Source of the DNA: JAEUPI01 sp963814435
GTDB taxonomy: Bacteria; Pseudomonadota; Gammaproteobacteria; Burkholderiales; Burkholderiaceae_C
Direction: 5' to 3'
Length of the DNA: 64,000 nt
Assembly (NCBI GenBank): GCA_963814435.1
Contig: CAWFCV010000001.1
Location: 1-64,000, forward strand
Below, piece after piece: positions 20,996-29,230 of this stretch. The notes below the pieces were generated by a model. That model ran no database searches and had not been told where the DNA came from. It saw only the letters and a program-made list of their open reading frames with translations. The stretch's first letter is position 1. The number at the start of each line of letters is the position of its first letter. The position numbers and the translations under genes were made by a program.

Positions 20996-21811
20996 GTGAT
21001 CGAACCGCTGCTGTTGACCGCGACGCAGATCTCCACCTTCGTCGGCACCCGCCTGCTCACCAAGGCCAGCGGCTTCTTCTTTGCGCGCGACGAACGGCTG
21101 TTCGTGGTGACCAGCCGCCATGTGCTGATCGACGAGCCGAGCGAGCACCGGCCCGACCGCATCGAGCTCGAACTGCACCTCGACGAGGTCAACCTGACCC
21201 GCTCGACCGGGCTGTCGGTGCTGCTGTATCGCGACGGCCGCGGCATCTGGCGGCAGGGCCGGGATTCGGGCGGCGAGATCGACGTGGCGGTGATCGAACT
21301 CGACCGCACGGCGCTGCCGGGGTCGGTGAGCCTGCGTGCCTACACGCCCGCCCACCTGCAGGCATCGCTCGAGGAGGTGGAGGTCGGCACGCCGTTGCTG
21401 ATCGTCGGCTTTCCGCTCGGCTTCCACGACACGATGCACCACCTGCCGGTGGTGCGGCAGGCGGCGATCGCCTCATCGTTCGGCCTGCGCTTCCAGGGCC
21501 AGGGCTACTTTCTCACCGACGCGCGCACCCACCGCGGCACCAGCGGCGCACCGGTGGTGATGCGCGCCGCCGCCACCGCCCGCGACGCCGGCGAGCTGCC
21601 GTGGAAGCTGCTCGGCGTGCACTCGGCGCGCCTGGACATGCAGACGCGCGACCAGCAGCAGGACGAATCGCTGGGGCTGAACTGCGCCTGGTATGCGGAC
21701 ATCCTGATGACGCTGACCGCGCAGGGGGCAGCACCCGGCCCCGCGCCCAAGACCGGCGACGACACGCCCGTCCCAGGCGCTGTTGCAGGATCGAGCTCTG
21801 CAGAACAGTGA
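20996..21811 (+). CDS. Trypsin-like serine protease, probably cytosolic
   Basis: A 271-residue protein of the trypsin/chymotrypsin fold with no signal peptide. The triad fits His42 in VTSRHVL, Asp96 in EIDVAVIEL and Ser183 in RGTSGAPVV. The C-terminal ~30 residues are a Pro/Ala/Ser tail. The start is a GTG at 20996 preceded by TTGGAGC; the open frame upstream has no better start that fits the fold. Similar stand-alone trypsin-like proteins are found in several Burkholderiales, with no assigned target. There is no PDZ domain. It is divergent from fumC, with 131 bases between. Confidence 0.85.
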   Translation: MIEPLLLTATQISTFVGTRLLTKASGFFFARDERLFVVTSRHVLIDEPSEHRPDRIELELHLDEVNLTRSTGLSVLLYRDGRGIWRQGRDSGGEIDVAVIELDRTALPGSVSLRAYTPAHLQASLEEVEVGTPLLIVGFPLGFHDTMHHLPVVRQAAIASSFGLRFQGQGYFLTDARTHRGTSGAPVVMRAAATARDAGELPWKLLGVHSARLDMQTRDQQQDESLGLNCAWYADILMTLTAQGAAPGPAPKTGDDTPVPGAVAGSSSAEQ

Positions 21812-22560
21812 CGGCGTTCGGCCCGTTGCTGACTTTGGCGGGCGTCTGCTTTGGAGGGTGGTCAGTGCGTCGCGGCAGGCGGTACCCGGCCAGGGGCTCA
21901 TGCGTGGGCGGTCGGCCAAATGCGCCGACTGCACTGCGATGCTCGCCCTGGGGTCGCGCCGCGTAACTCACTGCGCGACCTGCGGTCGCTGCGTTCGGCC
22001 AAACGCGGCGAGTCAGTCTACGAAGCGCGCTGCGCGCGCCGACCCCAGGCCTGCGCTTCTCGCCGCCCCCGAAATCGCCCCTGCCGGGTACCGCCTGTCG
22101 CGCAGCACCGCACCGGCGCTGCACCGATGCGCGGCGCCGCGCTCGGTGTCCCTCGCGAAGCCGCGGTCGTGGGCTGTGGGGTCCGGGCGCGAATTGCGGC
22201 GACGAGCAGCGCAGCACGAGCAGGGGGCGAGTGTGGACGAGCAAGAGTGCCTGCGCACTCTTGCTCGCCTCACGAGCCGGCCGGGCCTGCAGGCCCGGCC
22301 GTGGACGTCTGGCGCACAAGCGCCAGACCGGCGAGAACCCGTGAGGCGGCGCCGCGTGCAGCGGCGCGGCGGCGGGATCGCAGCCGCCCTGGTCGGGCGA
22401 GCAGCGCAGTGCACCCCGGCCTTCGGGCCGGGGCGCCGCAGGCTGAGCGCCCGGACCACACAGCCCGCGGCCGTGGCGCAGCGCGCACCGGCCATTGCGG
22501 GCCGCTTGAAAGCGGACGCCAAGAGTCAGCACCGGGCCGAAAACACACACTTGCCTCTGC
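21811..22560. repeat. Large imperfect palindrome, intergenic island B
   Basis: The 793-base gap 21812-22604 has no gene that I can support. It is organised as a nested inverted repeat. Outer arms 21818-21837 and 22521-22541 read TTCGGCCCGTTGCTGACTTT against AAGAGTCAGCACCGGGCCGAA, and are followed inward by GGCGTCTGCTTT (21841-21852) and GAAAGCGGACGCC (22508-22520). Inner arms at 21871-21897 and 22077-22102 (around GGCGGTACCCGGC) also pair, with further short arms in between. It may act as a bidirectional terminator region for the protease and permease genes, which converge here, or be a decayed mobile palindrome. Confidence 0.75.
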
Positions 22561-22604
22561 CGACGCGAGCCTGCCGCAGGGCGCATTTCAGCCCGCTCGT
22601 CGCC

Positions 22605-24107
22605 TCAATGCGCCTCCGCCGCCTTGGCCGCCTGCACCGCCGCCGCGGTGTCGCCCTTGGCGCCATTGAAGTACAGGTTCAGCACCACGGCCGCGACCGA
22701 GGTGAGCAGGATGCCCGACTCCAGCAGCGGGTGCAGCTGGTGCGACATCTGCTGCGTCCAGCGTGGTGCCACCAGCGGGATCAGGCCGAAGCCGATCGCC
22801 AGCGCCACGATGTAGAGGTTGTTGCGGTTGTTCTTGTAGTCCACGCCGGCGAGGATGCGGATGCCGGTGGCCGCCACCATGCCGAACATCACCAGGCCCG
22901 CGCCGCCGAGCACGAACTGTGGGATGGCCTCGACGAACGCGGCCATTTTCGGCAGCAGCCCGAGCACGATCATGATGATGCCGCCGGCCACGCACACGTA
23001 GCGGCTGCGCACGCCGGTCACGCCGACCAGGCCGACGTTCTGCGAGAAGCTGGTGTACGGGAAGGTGTTGAAGATGCCGCCGATCAGCGTGCCCAGGCCG
23101 TCGGTGCGCAGGCCGGCCGCGAGTTCGGGCTGGCCGATCGGCTTGCCGGTGATGTCCGACAGCGCGAGGAACATGCCGGTGGATTCGATCATCACGACGA
23201 TCATCACCAGCGTCATCGTCAGGATCATCACCGGGTCGAAGGTCGGCATGCCGAAGGCGAACGGCGTGACCACGTCGAACCAGTTGGCCTTGGCCACCTT
23301 GTCGAAGCTCATCTTGCCCAGCGCGGCGGCGACCACGCAGCCGGCGATGATGCCCAGCAGCACCGAGATGTTGGCGATGAAGCCCCGCGCGTACTTCACC
23401 AGCAGCAGGATGAACACCAGCACCGCGCCGGCCACGGCCATGTTGTCGAGCGCGCCGTAGTTCGGGTTGTTGACCATCGGGATCGGGCCCGGCAGGCGGA
23501 TCGCCGGTGGCGCGACGCCGGACGCCGCGGTCGCGGCGGCAGCCGCTGCGGCGGCCTTGGCGCCATCCACCATCGCCACCAGCTTGGGCACGTCGACGTT
23601 CTGCGCAAACGGCGCCGGTGCACCCATCGCCCAGCCCACGCCCACGCGCATCAGGCTGATGCCGATGATCGCGATGATGGTGCCGGTGACCACCGGGGGA
23701 AAGAAGCGCAGCAGCTTGCTGACGATCGGTGCGATGACCATCGAGATGATGCCGGCGCCGATGATCGCGCCGAAGATCGCGCGCGCGCCGTCCACGCCGG
23801 GCACCGCATTGGCAAAGGCCACCATCGGCCCCACCGCGGCGAAGGTCACGCCCATCATCACCGGCAGCTTGATACCGAACCAGCGCGTCACGCCGAAGCT
23901 TTGCACCAGCGTCACGAGGCCGCAGCAGAACAGGTCGGCGCTGATCAGCAATGCCACCTGCTCCGGCGTGAGCTTGAGTGCGCGGCCGACGATCAGCGGC
24001 ACCGCCACTGCGCCGGCATACATCACCAGCACATGCTGGATGCCCAGCGCCGTGAGCCGGCCCGCCGGAAGCTTCTCGTCCACCGGATGGACAGCAATCG
24101 AACTCAT
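22605..24107 (-). CDS. NCS2-family xanthine/urate permease
   Basis: A 500-residue membrane protein of the nucleobase:cation symporter-2 family with about 12-14 helices. Family features include GIQHVLVMYAGAVAVPLIVG at the N-terminus, GITFAAVGP-like VTFAAVGPMVAF, FFPPVVTGTIIAIIG and the motif FNTFPYTSFSQNVGLVGVTGV (about 360-380). A low-complexity Ala-rich loop (about 190-205) interrupts the middle, longer than usual. The start at 24107 follows GAGGAGACAAG. It is next to puuD on the same strand and heads the purine block, so uptake of urate or xanthine is the likely role. Uracil transport is less likely. Confidence 0.93.
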   Translation of the reverse strand: MSSIAVHPVDEKLPAGRLTALGIQHVLVMYAGAVAVPLIVGRALKLTPEQVALLISADLFCCGLVTLVQSFGVTRWFGIKLPVMMGVTFAAVGPMVAFANAVPGVDGARAIFGAIIGAGIISMVIAPIVSKLLRFFPPVVTGTIIAIIGISLMRVGVGWAMGAPAPFAQNVDVPKLVAMVDGAKAAAAAAAATAASGVAPPAIRLPGPIPMVNNPNYGALDNMAVAGAVLVFILLLVKYARGFIANISVLLGIIAGCVVAAALGKMSFDKVAKANWFDVVTPFAFGMPTFDPVMILTMTLVMIVVMIESTGMFLALSDITGKPIGQPELAAGLRTDGLGTLIGGIFNTFPYTSFSQNVGLVGVTGVRSRYVCVAGGIIMIVLGLLPKMAAFVEAIPQFVLGGAGLVMFGMVAATGIRILAGVDYKNNRNNLYIVALAIGFGLIPLVAPRWTQQMSHQLHPLLESGILLTSVAAVVLNLYFNGAKGDTAAAVQAAKAAEAH

Positions 24108-24173
24108 CTCTTGTCTCCTCGTCTGGTTTGTCAATGCCCGGGTCCGGCCTGGCGCCGCCTCCGGGCTCCCTCG

Positions 24174-25389
24174 CTACTCGGTGTGCGCACCGGCTTCGAA
24201 CCAGCGCTTGAACAGCGCCCGCTCGTCGTCGGTCATCTGCGTGGCATTGCCGAACGGCATCAGCTTGAGCACCACCACCTGCTGGTACATCATCTGTGCG
24301 TGCCGCTTGATCAGCTCGGGCTCGTGCAGCGACACGTTCTTCTGCTGCAGCTCTGGGTTGTGGCACATCAGGCAGCGCCGTTCGACCATCGCCTTCACCT
24401 CGGCGAAGCTCGCCGGCCGGGCCGCTGCGGCGGCGCTTTGCGGCGCCGGCGCCAGCACGATCGCCAGCGCCACGATCAGCACCACGCCGGCGACCGCGTA
24501 GCCCCAGGGCCAGGGCCGGCCGTGCACGTTGGCCTGGTGGCGGGCGACGAAGAAATGCCGGATCAGCGCGCCGCCGAGCATCAGCACCACCAGCACCAGC
24601 CAGTTGTGCTTTGCTCTGATAGAGCCAGCCGTAGTGGTTGGACAGCATCGCGATCAGCACCGGCAGCGTGAAGTAGGTGTTGTGCACGCTGCGCTGCTTG
24701 CCGCGCTGACCGTGGATCGGGTCCGGTGCCTTGCCGGCCGCCAGGTCGGCCACCACCTTGCGCTGCCCCGGGATGATCCAGAAGAACACGTTGGCGCTCA
24801 TCGTCGTGGCCAGCATTGCGCCGACGATCAGGAACGCGGCGCGGCCCGAGAACAGCTGGCAGGCCAGCCAGGTGGCTGCCACGACGTAGACGAACAGCAG
24901 CACGCCGACGCGCAGATCGCCGCCGATCGAGCCGTCGGGCTTGCGGCCGAAGACGCGGCAGATGGTGTCGTAGACCAGCCAGCCCGCCACCAGGAAGGCG
25001 AGTGCCGCGAAGCCCGCCGCCATCGGCGAGCCCCAGGCGTAGACGTTGCGGTCGACCAGGAAGCTGCTTGCGTTCCACAGGTACAGCACCGCGAACAGCG
25101 CGAAGCCCGACATGAACGACCAGTAACTCTCCCAGTAGAACCAGTGCAGGTGGCCCTTGGGCATCGTGTTCGGGCCGACGAAGTACTTCTGCGGGTTGTA
25201 GAAGCCGCCGCCGTGCACGGCCCACAGCTCGCCGTTGACGCCCTTGGCCTTCAAGGCCTCGTCCTCGGGCGGCACCAGGCTCATGTCGAGCATCACGAAG
25301 TAGAACGACGAGCCGATCCAGGCGATGGCCACGATCACGTGCAGCCAGCGCAGCAGCAGGTTGGCCCAATCCAGCAGGTACGCATCCAT
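24174..25389 (-). CDS. puuD: PuuD-type urate oxidase, membrane protein with C-terminal cytochrome c (frame break near 24611)
   Basis: Oxidises urate to 5-hydroxyisourate at the inner membrane, passing electrons through a fused c-type haem instead of using oxygen like soluble uricase. About eight membrane helices start with LLRWLHVIVAIAWIGSSFYF, and the FYWESYWSF and NTYFTLPVLIAMLSNHYGW segments are family-typical. The C-terminal domain has the haem motif CLMCH with a distal Met in LKLMPFGNATQMT. The frame breaks at AAA (24610-24612): YQSKAQ should read YQSKHNWLVLV. Removing one base restores a single ~404-residue protein. A sequencing error is likely. It lies 66 bases upstream of the permease gene. 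Confidence 0.92.
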
Positions 25390-25505
25390 GTCGAGTTCTT
25401 CCGTGCTAACGGCTCACCACGCCGGGCGCGGTGAGATGGATGGCTGTCGCGCCTGGTGGTCCACCACGTTCAACAGCCCCTGCCCACGGCGAGCGGGAGA
25501 GACAC

Positions 25506-26462
25506 TCAGGGCTTGAAATCGGCCGCCTTGATCGCCGGCGCCCAATCGTTGATCTGCTTGGCGACGAACTCGCCGAACTGCGCCGAGCTCATCTTGACGG
25601 TGGTGATGCCGAGCTCCTCGAAGCGCTTGACGATCGCCGGGTCGGCCACGATGTCGGCCAGCGCCTTGGCGAGTTTGTCGGTCACCTCCTTCGGCAGGCC
25701 CGCCGGGCCCGAGACGCCGAAGTAGTTCTCGGCCACCAGTTGCGGCAACCCGAGTTCGACCACCGTAGGCACGTCGGGCAGCAGCGGCGAGCGCGTCGGC
25801 GTGGTCACCGCCAACGCCTTGATCTGGCCCGACTTGACCATCGGCACGAACGCGGTGATCACGTCGATGCCCACCGGAATCTGCCCGGCGATCAGGTCGG
25901 TGGTCATCGGCGCACCGCCGCGGTACGGCACGTGCGTCATGTTGATCTTCATCGCGGCCTTGGCCATCTCGCCGACGATCTGGCCGATCGAGCCGGGGCC
26001 GCCGGAGCCGAAGTTGTAGCCGGGGGCGGCGGCGGCCTTGGGCAGGTCCTTCAGCGACGCGGGGCCGGTCTTCGGGTTGGCCATGATCAGCACCGGCGCC
26101 ACACCGAGCATCGCAATGTGGCTGAACTGCCTGATCGAGTCGTACGGCAGCTTGGGCACCGTCCACGGGCCGATCGACAGCGGCGTGCTGTTGCTCAGCA
26201 TCAGCGTGTAGCCGTCGGGCGCTGAGCGCACCACCTCGGTGCCGCCGATCGTGCCGCCGGCGCCCGGCTTGTTGTCGACGATCACCGGCTGCCCCAGCGC
26301 CTTGCCCAGTGGCTCGGAGATCGCGCGCGCCACGATGTCGCTGGCGCCGCCGGCGGCGAAGGTGACGACGATGCGCACCGGCTTCTCGGGCCAGGCGGCC
26401 TGCGCGACGAGGGCGGTAGCGGCCAGCGTGGCCGCCAGCAATTGGCGATGGATTCGACTCAT
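25506..26462 (-). CDS. Bug-family (TctC) tripartite tricarboxylate transporter substrate-binding protein
   Basis: A 318-residue periplasmic binding protein with a signal peptide ending at VAQAAWPEKP. The mature part is typical of the Bug/TctC family: PVRIVVTFAAGGASDIVAR, a PGAGGTIGG loop (about 67-73), FGSGGPGS, VPYRGGAP and LPDVPTVVELG. Betaproteobacteria carry many of these without adjacent TctAB permeases, as here. The start at 26462 follows CAGGAGCATTC. It lies between the hydroxyisourate hydrolase gene and puuD, all on the minus strand, so it may bind a purine breakdown product such as allantoin or a ureido acid; that is only context. Confidence 0.93.
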   Translation of the reverse strand: MSRIHRQLLAATLAATALVAQAAWPEKPVRIVVTFAAGGASDIVARAISEPLGKALGQPVIVDNKPGAGGTIGGTEVVRSAPDGYTLMLSNSTPLSIGPWTVPKLPYDSIRQFSHIAMLGVAPVLIMANPKTGPASLKDLPKAAAAPGYNFGSGGPGSIGQIVGEMAKAAMKINMTHVPYRGGAPMTTDLIAGQIPVGIDVITAFVPMVKSGQIKALAVTTPTRSPLLPDVPTVVELGLPQLVAENYFGVSGPAGLPKEVTDKLAKALADIVADPAIVKRFEELGITTVKMSSAQFGEFVAKQINDWAPAIKAADFKP

Positions 26463-26540
26463 GAATGCTCCTGTAGTGATTCGATGCGTTCGTCAGATGT
26501 CATGCAAGGTGCATGCGAGGCCGCCCGGCCGCCCAACCAG

Positions 26541-26616
26541 ACGCCGTGGACCCGGCTCCGCCGGGCCACAGGCGGCGCCCCCTGGGGGGGAGGCGCCGCA
26601 GGCGCTTCGGGCGGAA
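26541..26616 (-). repeat. Intra-operon GC hairpin repeat, copy 3 (REP-like)
   Basis: Read on the minus strand this gives CCGCCCGAAGCGCCTGCGGCG then CCCCCCAGGGGGCGCC and GGCCCGGCGGAGCCGG, matching the repeats at 11787 and 60492 in order and orientation relative to transcription. It starts a few bases after the hydroxyisourate hydrolase stop codon and occupies most of the gap to the Bug-family gene downstream. Confidence 0.75.
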
Positions 26617-26620
26617 CATG

Positions 26621-26977
26621 TCAGCTGCCGCGGTAGGTGGCGTAGCTCCACGGGCTCACCAGCAACGGCACGTGGTAGCGCGCGCTCGCGTCGGCGATGC
26701 CGAAGTCGAGCTGCACATCGTCGATGAACGGCGGCTCGGGCAGCACCACGCCCTTGCTCCGGAAGTACGGCGCCACCGAGAACACCAGCCGGTAGCGGCC
26801 CACCGCCATGGCCTGCGCGTCGAGCAGCGCGCCGCCGTCGTTGCGGCCGTCGGCGTTGAGCACGAAGCGCTTCAGGGTTTCCATGCGGTTGCCGGCCAGG
26901 CGCTCCAGGCGCACGCTCATGCCCGCCGCCGGGCAACCGTTCATCGTGTCGAGCACGTGGGTGCTGAGATGGCCCAT
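26621..26977 (-). CDS. uraH: 5-Hydroxyisourate hydrolase (transthyretin-like)
   Basis: A 118-residue transthyretin-related enzyme that opens 5-hydroxyisourate to OHCU, the second step after urate oxidation. It starts with the family motif GHLSTHVLDTMNGCPA and ends with SYATYRGS, whose YRGS tail is the diagnostic C-terminus. The Arg in VRLERL and the two His near the N-terminus and in ARYHVPLLVSPW supply the active site. Length matches the family exactly. It is divergent from the GntR-family regulator at 27087, with a perfect operator-like palindrome between them. Confidence 0.95.
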   Translation of the reverse strand: MGHLSTHVLDTMNGCPAAGMSVRLERLAGNRMETLKRFVLNADGRNDGGALLDAQAMAVGRYRLVFSVAPYFRSKGVVLPEPPFIDDVQLDFGIADASARYHVPLLVSPWSYATYRGS

Positions 26978-27040
26978 CGAGGCGGTCTCCGGTTGGATTC
27001 AGCCGGCACGGCCTGGGGCCTTGCCTTGCACTGGCCGCCA

Positions 27041-27064
27041 AAGTGTATACACTTCTGCGTACAC
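27041..27064. promoter_or_regulatory. Candidate GntR operator between uraH and its divergent regulator
   Basis: AAGTGTATACACTT (27041-27054) is a perfect 14-base palindrome centred on GTATAC, followed by a partial copy TGCGTACACG (27056-27065). It is 32 bases before the GntR-family ATG and 63 bases before the uraH start. FadR-type GntR regulators use short palindromes of this sort (TGTATACA-like). It probably mediates autoregulation and purine-responsive control of both directions. Confidence 0.65.
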
Positions 27065-27086
27065 GTCAATCCGCACTCCACCCGAT

Positions 27087-27839
27087 ATGCCGCGCGGCCG
27101 CGCCAACCTGAAGGTCATCCGTCCTGCGGCACCACCTCGCCCCGGCCGCACGCCGCCGCGCGACGACGCGCCGGAAGGCGGCACGGCCACCCAGCGCATC
27201 GTCGAGTCGATCACCAGCGCGATTGCCGAGCGGCGCCTGATGCCGGGCACCAAGCTCGCCGAGCAGCAGATCGCCGACATCTTCCAGGTGTCGCGCACGC
27301 TGGTGCGCCAGGCGCTCAACCAGCTGAGCCGCGACCGGCTGGTGCGGCTCGACCCGGGCCGCGGTGCGTTCGTCGCCATGCCTGGCGTCGAGGAGGCGCG
27401 CCAGGTGTTCGAGGCGCGCCAGATGATCGAATGCGCGATGATCCGCAACCTGTGCCGCGACATCACCGACGAGCAGGTGACGGAGCTGCGCGCGCACCTG
27501 CAGGCCGAGCAGGCCGCGGTGCGGCGCACCGACATCCCCGGCCGCACCCGGCTGCTGGCCGACTTTCACGTCGTGCTGGCGCGCATGATGGGCAACGAGG
27601 TGCTGGCGCAGCTGCTCGGCGACCTGCTGACGCGCTCGTCGCTGATCGCGCTGATGTACCAATCCAGCCACTCCGCCGAGGCCTCGTTTGCCGAGCACGT
27701 GGCGATCGTCGACGCGCTGGCGCGGCGCGATGCCCGCGCCGCCGCGCGGCTGACCCACGCACACCTGAGCAGCGTCGAACGCAACCTGCGCTTCGATCCG
27801 CGTGCGCCCGACCTGTCCCAGGTGCTGCAGGCCTCATGA
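27087..27839 (+). CDS. GntR-family (FadR subfamily) transcriptional regulator
   Basis: A 250-residue regulator. The winged helix (about 32-100) includes ITSAIAERRLMPGTKLAEQQIADIFQVSRTLVRQALNQL and the wing DPGRGAFV. The C-terminal FCD domain has AHLQAEQAAVRR and metal-type His in DFHVVLARMMGN and FAEHVAIVDAL, as in metal-dependent FadR members. It starts 32 bases after the palindrome at 27041 and is divergent from uraH. The stop overlaps the start of puuE by ATGA, so the regulator and allantoinase are one transcript. It most likely controls purine use with a ureide or urate-derived ligand. Confidence 0.92.
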   Translation: MPRGRANLKVIRPAAPPRPGRTPPRDDAPEGGTATQRIVESITSAIAERRLMPGTKLAEQQIADIFQVSRTLVRQALNQLSRDRLVRLDPGRGAFVAMPGVEEARQVFEARQMIECAMIRNLCRDITDEQVTELRAHLQAEQAAVRRTDIPGRTRLLADFHVVLARMMGNEVLAQLLGDLLTRSSLIALMYQSSHSAEASFAEHVAIVDALARRDARAAARLTHAHLSSVERNLRFDPRAPDLSQVLQAS

Positions 27840-28785
27840 CCACGCCCGCGCTACCCGCGCGACCTGCGTGGCCACGGCCGCGTGCCGCCGCATCCCCGGT
27901 GGCCCGGCAACGCCCGCGTCGCGGTGCAGTTCGTGCTGAACTTCGAAGAAGGCGGCGAAAACTCGGTGCTGCACGGCGACGCCGGCAGCGAGCAGTTCCT
28001 GTCCGAGATGTTCAACCCGCCGGCCTTTGCCGCGCGCCACCTGAGCATGGAGAGCATCTACGAATACGGCTCGCGCGTCGGCGTCTGGCGCATCCTGCGC
28101 GAGTTCGAGCGCCGCGGTCTGCCGCTCACGGTGTTCGGCGTGTCGATGGCGCTGGAGCGCTGCCCCGAGGTGACCGCCGCCTTCGTCGAACTCGGCCACG
28201 AGATCGCGTGCCATGGCTGGCGCTGGGTCTCGTACCAGGGCGTCGACGAGGCCACCGAGCGCGATCACCTGCAACGCGGCATGGCGATCATCGAGCGGCT
28301 GACCGGGTCAACGCCCGCTCGGCTGGTACACCGGCCGCGACAGCCCGAACACGCGCCGCCTGGTCGCCGACCACGGCGGTTTCGCCTACGACAGCGACTA
28401 CTACGGCGACGACCTGCCGTTCTGGCTGCAGGTGAGAACGAGCAACGGCGTGCTGGCACCGCACCTGGTGGTGCCCTACACGCTCGACAACAACGACATG
28501 CGCTTCGCGCTGCCGCAGGGCTTCAGCCACGGCGATCCGTTCTTCCAGTACCTGCGCGATGCGTTCGACCTGCTCCATGCCGAGGGCGACGAACAGCCGT
28601 CGATGATGAGCATCGGCATGCACTGCCGGCTGCTCGGCCGCCCCGGGCGGATGCGCGCGCTGCAGCGCTTCCTCGACCACGTGCAGGCGCACGACCGGGT
28701 GTGGGTCGCGCGGCGGATCGACATCGCGCAGCATTGGCGTGCCGTGCATCCGTTCGATGCGGCCTCGGCGTTCGTGTGGGAGTGA
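27836..28785 (+). CDS. puuE: PuuE-type allantoinase, polysaccharide-deacetylase fold (two frame breaks)
   Basis: Cofactor-independent allantoinase that hydrolyses allantoin to allantoate. Three segments in two frames join after removing one base at CCC 27845-27847 and one at CCC 28314-28316. The first repair gives MTTPRYPRDLRGHGRVPPHP, and the second gives GSTPLGWYTGRDSPNTRRL. The core shows NFEEGGENSVLHGD, LERCPEVTAAFVELGHEIACHGW and the ending DIAQHWR. Repaired length is about 315 residues, as in the family. The intended ATG at 27836 overlaps the regulator stop codon. Both breaks are extra bases in a C run; inactivation is possible but error is likelier. Confidence 0.9.
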
Positions 28786-29210
28786 CGGGTGACAAGGGCG
28801 GCGTCTTCGCGGGCGGTATGTCGGGGCGGGGCCGGCGGCCCGGGCATGCGCTCTGCGGCCCAGGCTCGCGGGCGGCCACCGAGGGCTTCGGTGCCCGACC
28901 GCTTCAACACCGCCCGTGCCATGCCCTCACTGGGGCGACCGCGAATCGGGCCTGCGATCGCACGCCCGAACCACCGGCCCTTGGGCACCACCGTGGCATG
29001 CCGCATGCCACCGCCGTTTCGCAGGCCGATGACGGGGACCGCGGGCGGAGGCCCCATTCGCGGTCGCCCTGGTGTTGGCATGGCACCGGCGGTGTGGACG
29101 AGGCGCTGGTGGCGCACTCCGGTCGTCGCCCGCGAGCGTGGGCCGGGAGAACGCGGTCTGCGCCAGCGGCCTGCCGCTCGGTCGCGGCAGTAGCTTCATC
29201 CACGACACCC
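28786..29210. repeat. Long imperfect palindrome, intergenic island C (inverted copy of island A)
   Basis: The 445-base gap between puuE and the UraD-AllC gene contains no credible gene. Inner arms at 28936-28955 (CGACCGCGAATCGGGCCTGC) and 29047-29066 (ending CCATTCGCGGTCG) pair with few mismatches. The right flank GGGCCGGGAGAACGCG (about 29139-29154) matches the reverse complement of the left flank of island A. The order of blocks is the reverse of island A throughout, so the two are copies in opposite orientation 23 kb apart. Confidence 0.85.
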
Positions 29211-29230
29211 AACAACCAGGAACCCAGACG

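Noticed and set aside
21783..22590. Long plus-strand frame through island B
   Set aside because: Composition is Arg/Ala/Pro-rich with no family features, and the DNA is a palindrome. It extends antisense to the permease.
22588..24600. Extended minus-strand frame across puuD and the permease gene
   Set aside because: It is puuD read past its frame break into an off-frame of the permease; the correct genes are in other frames.
24174..25389. puuD as two separate genes (membrane protein and cytochrome c)
   Set aside because: The parts join exactly with removal of one A in AAA, giving the known PuuD architecture.
28786..29230. Possible small genes in island C
   Set aside because: Frames are mirrored by the palindrome and match those in island A only as DNA. 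No start with a ribosome site fits.
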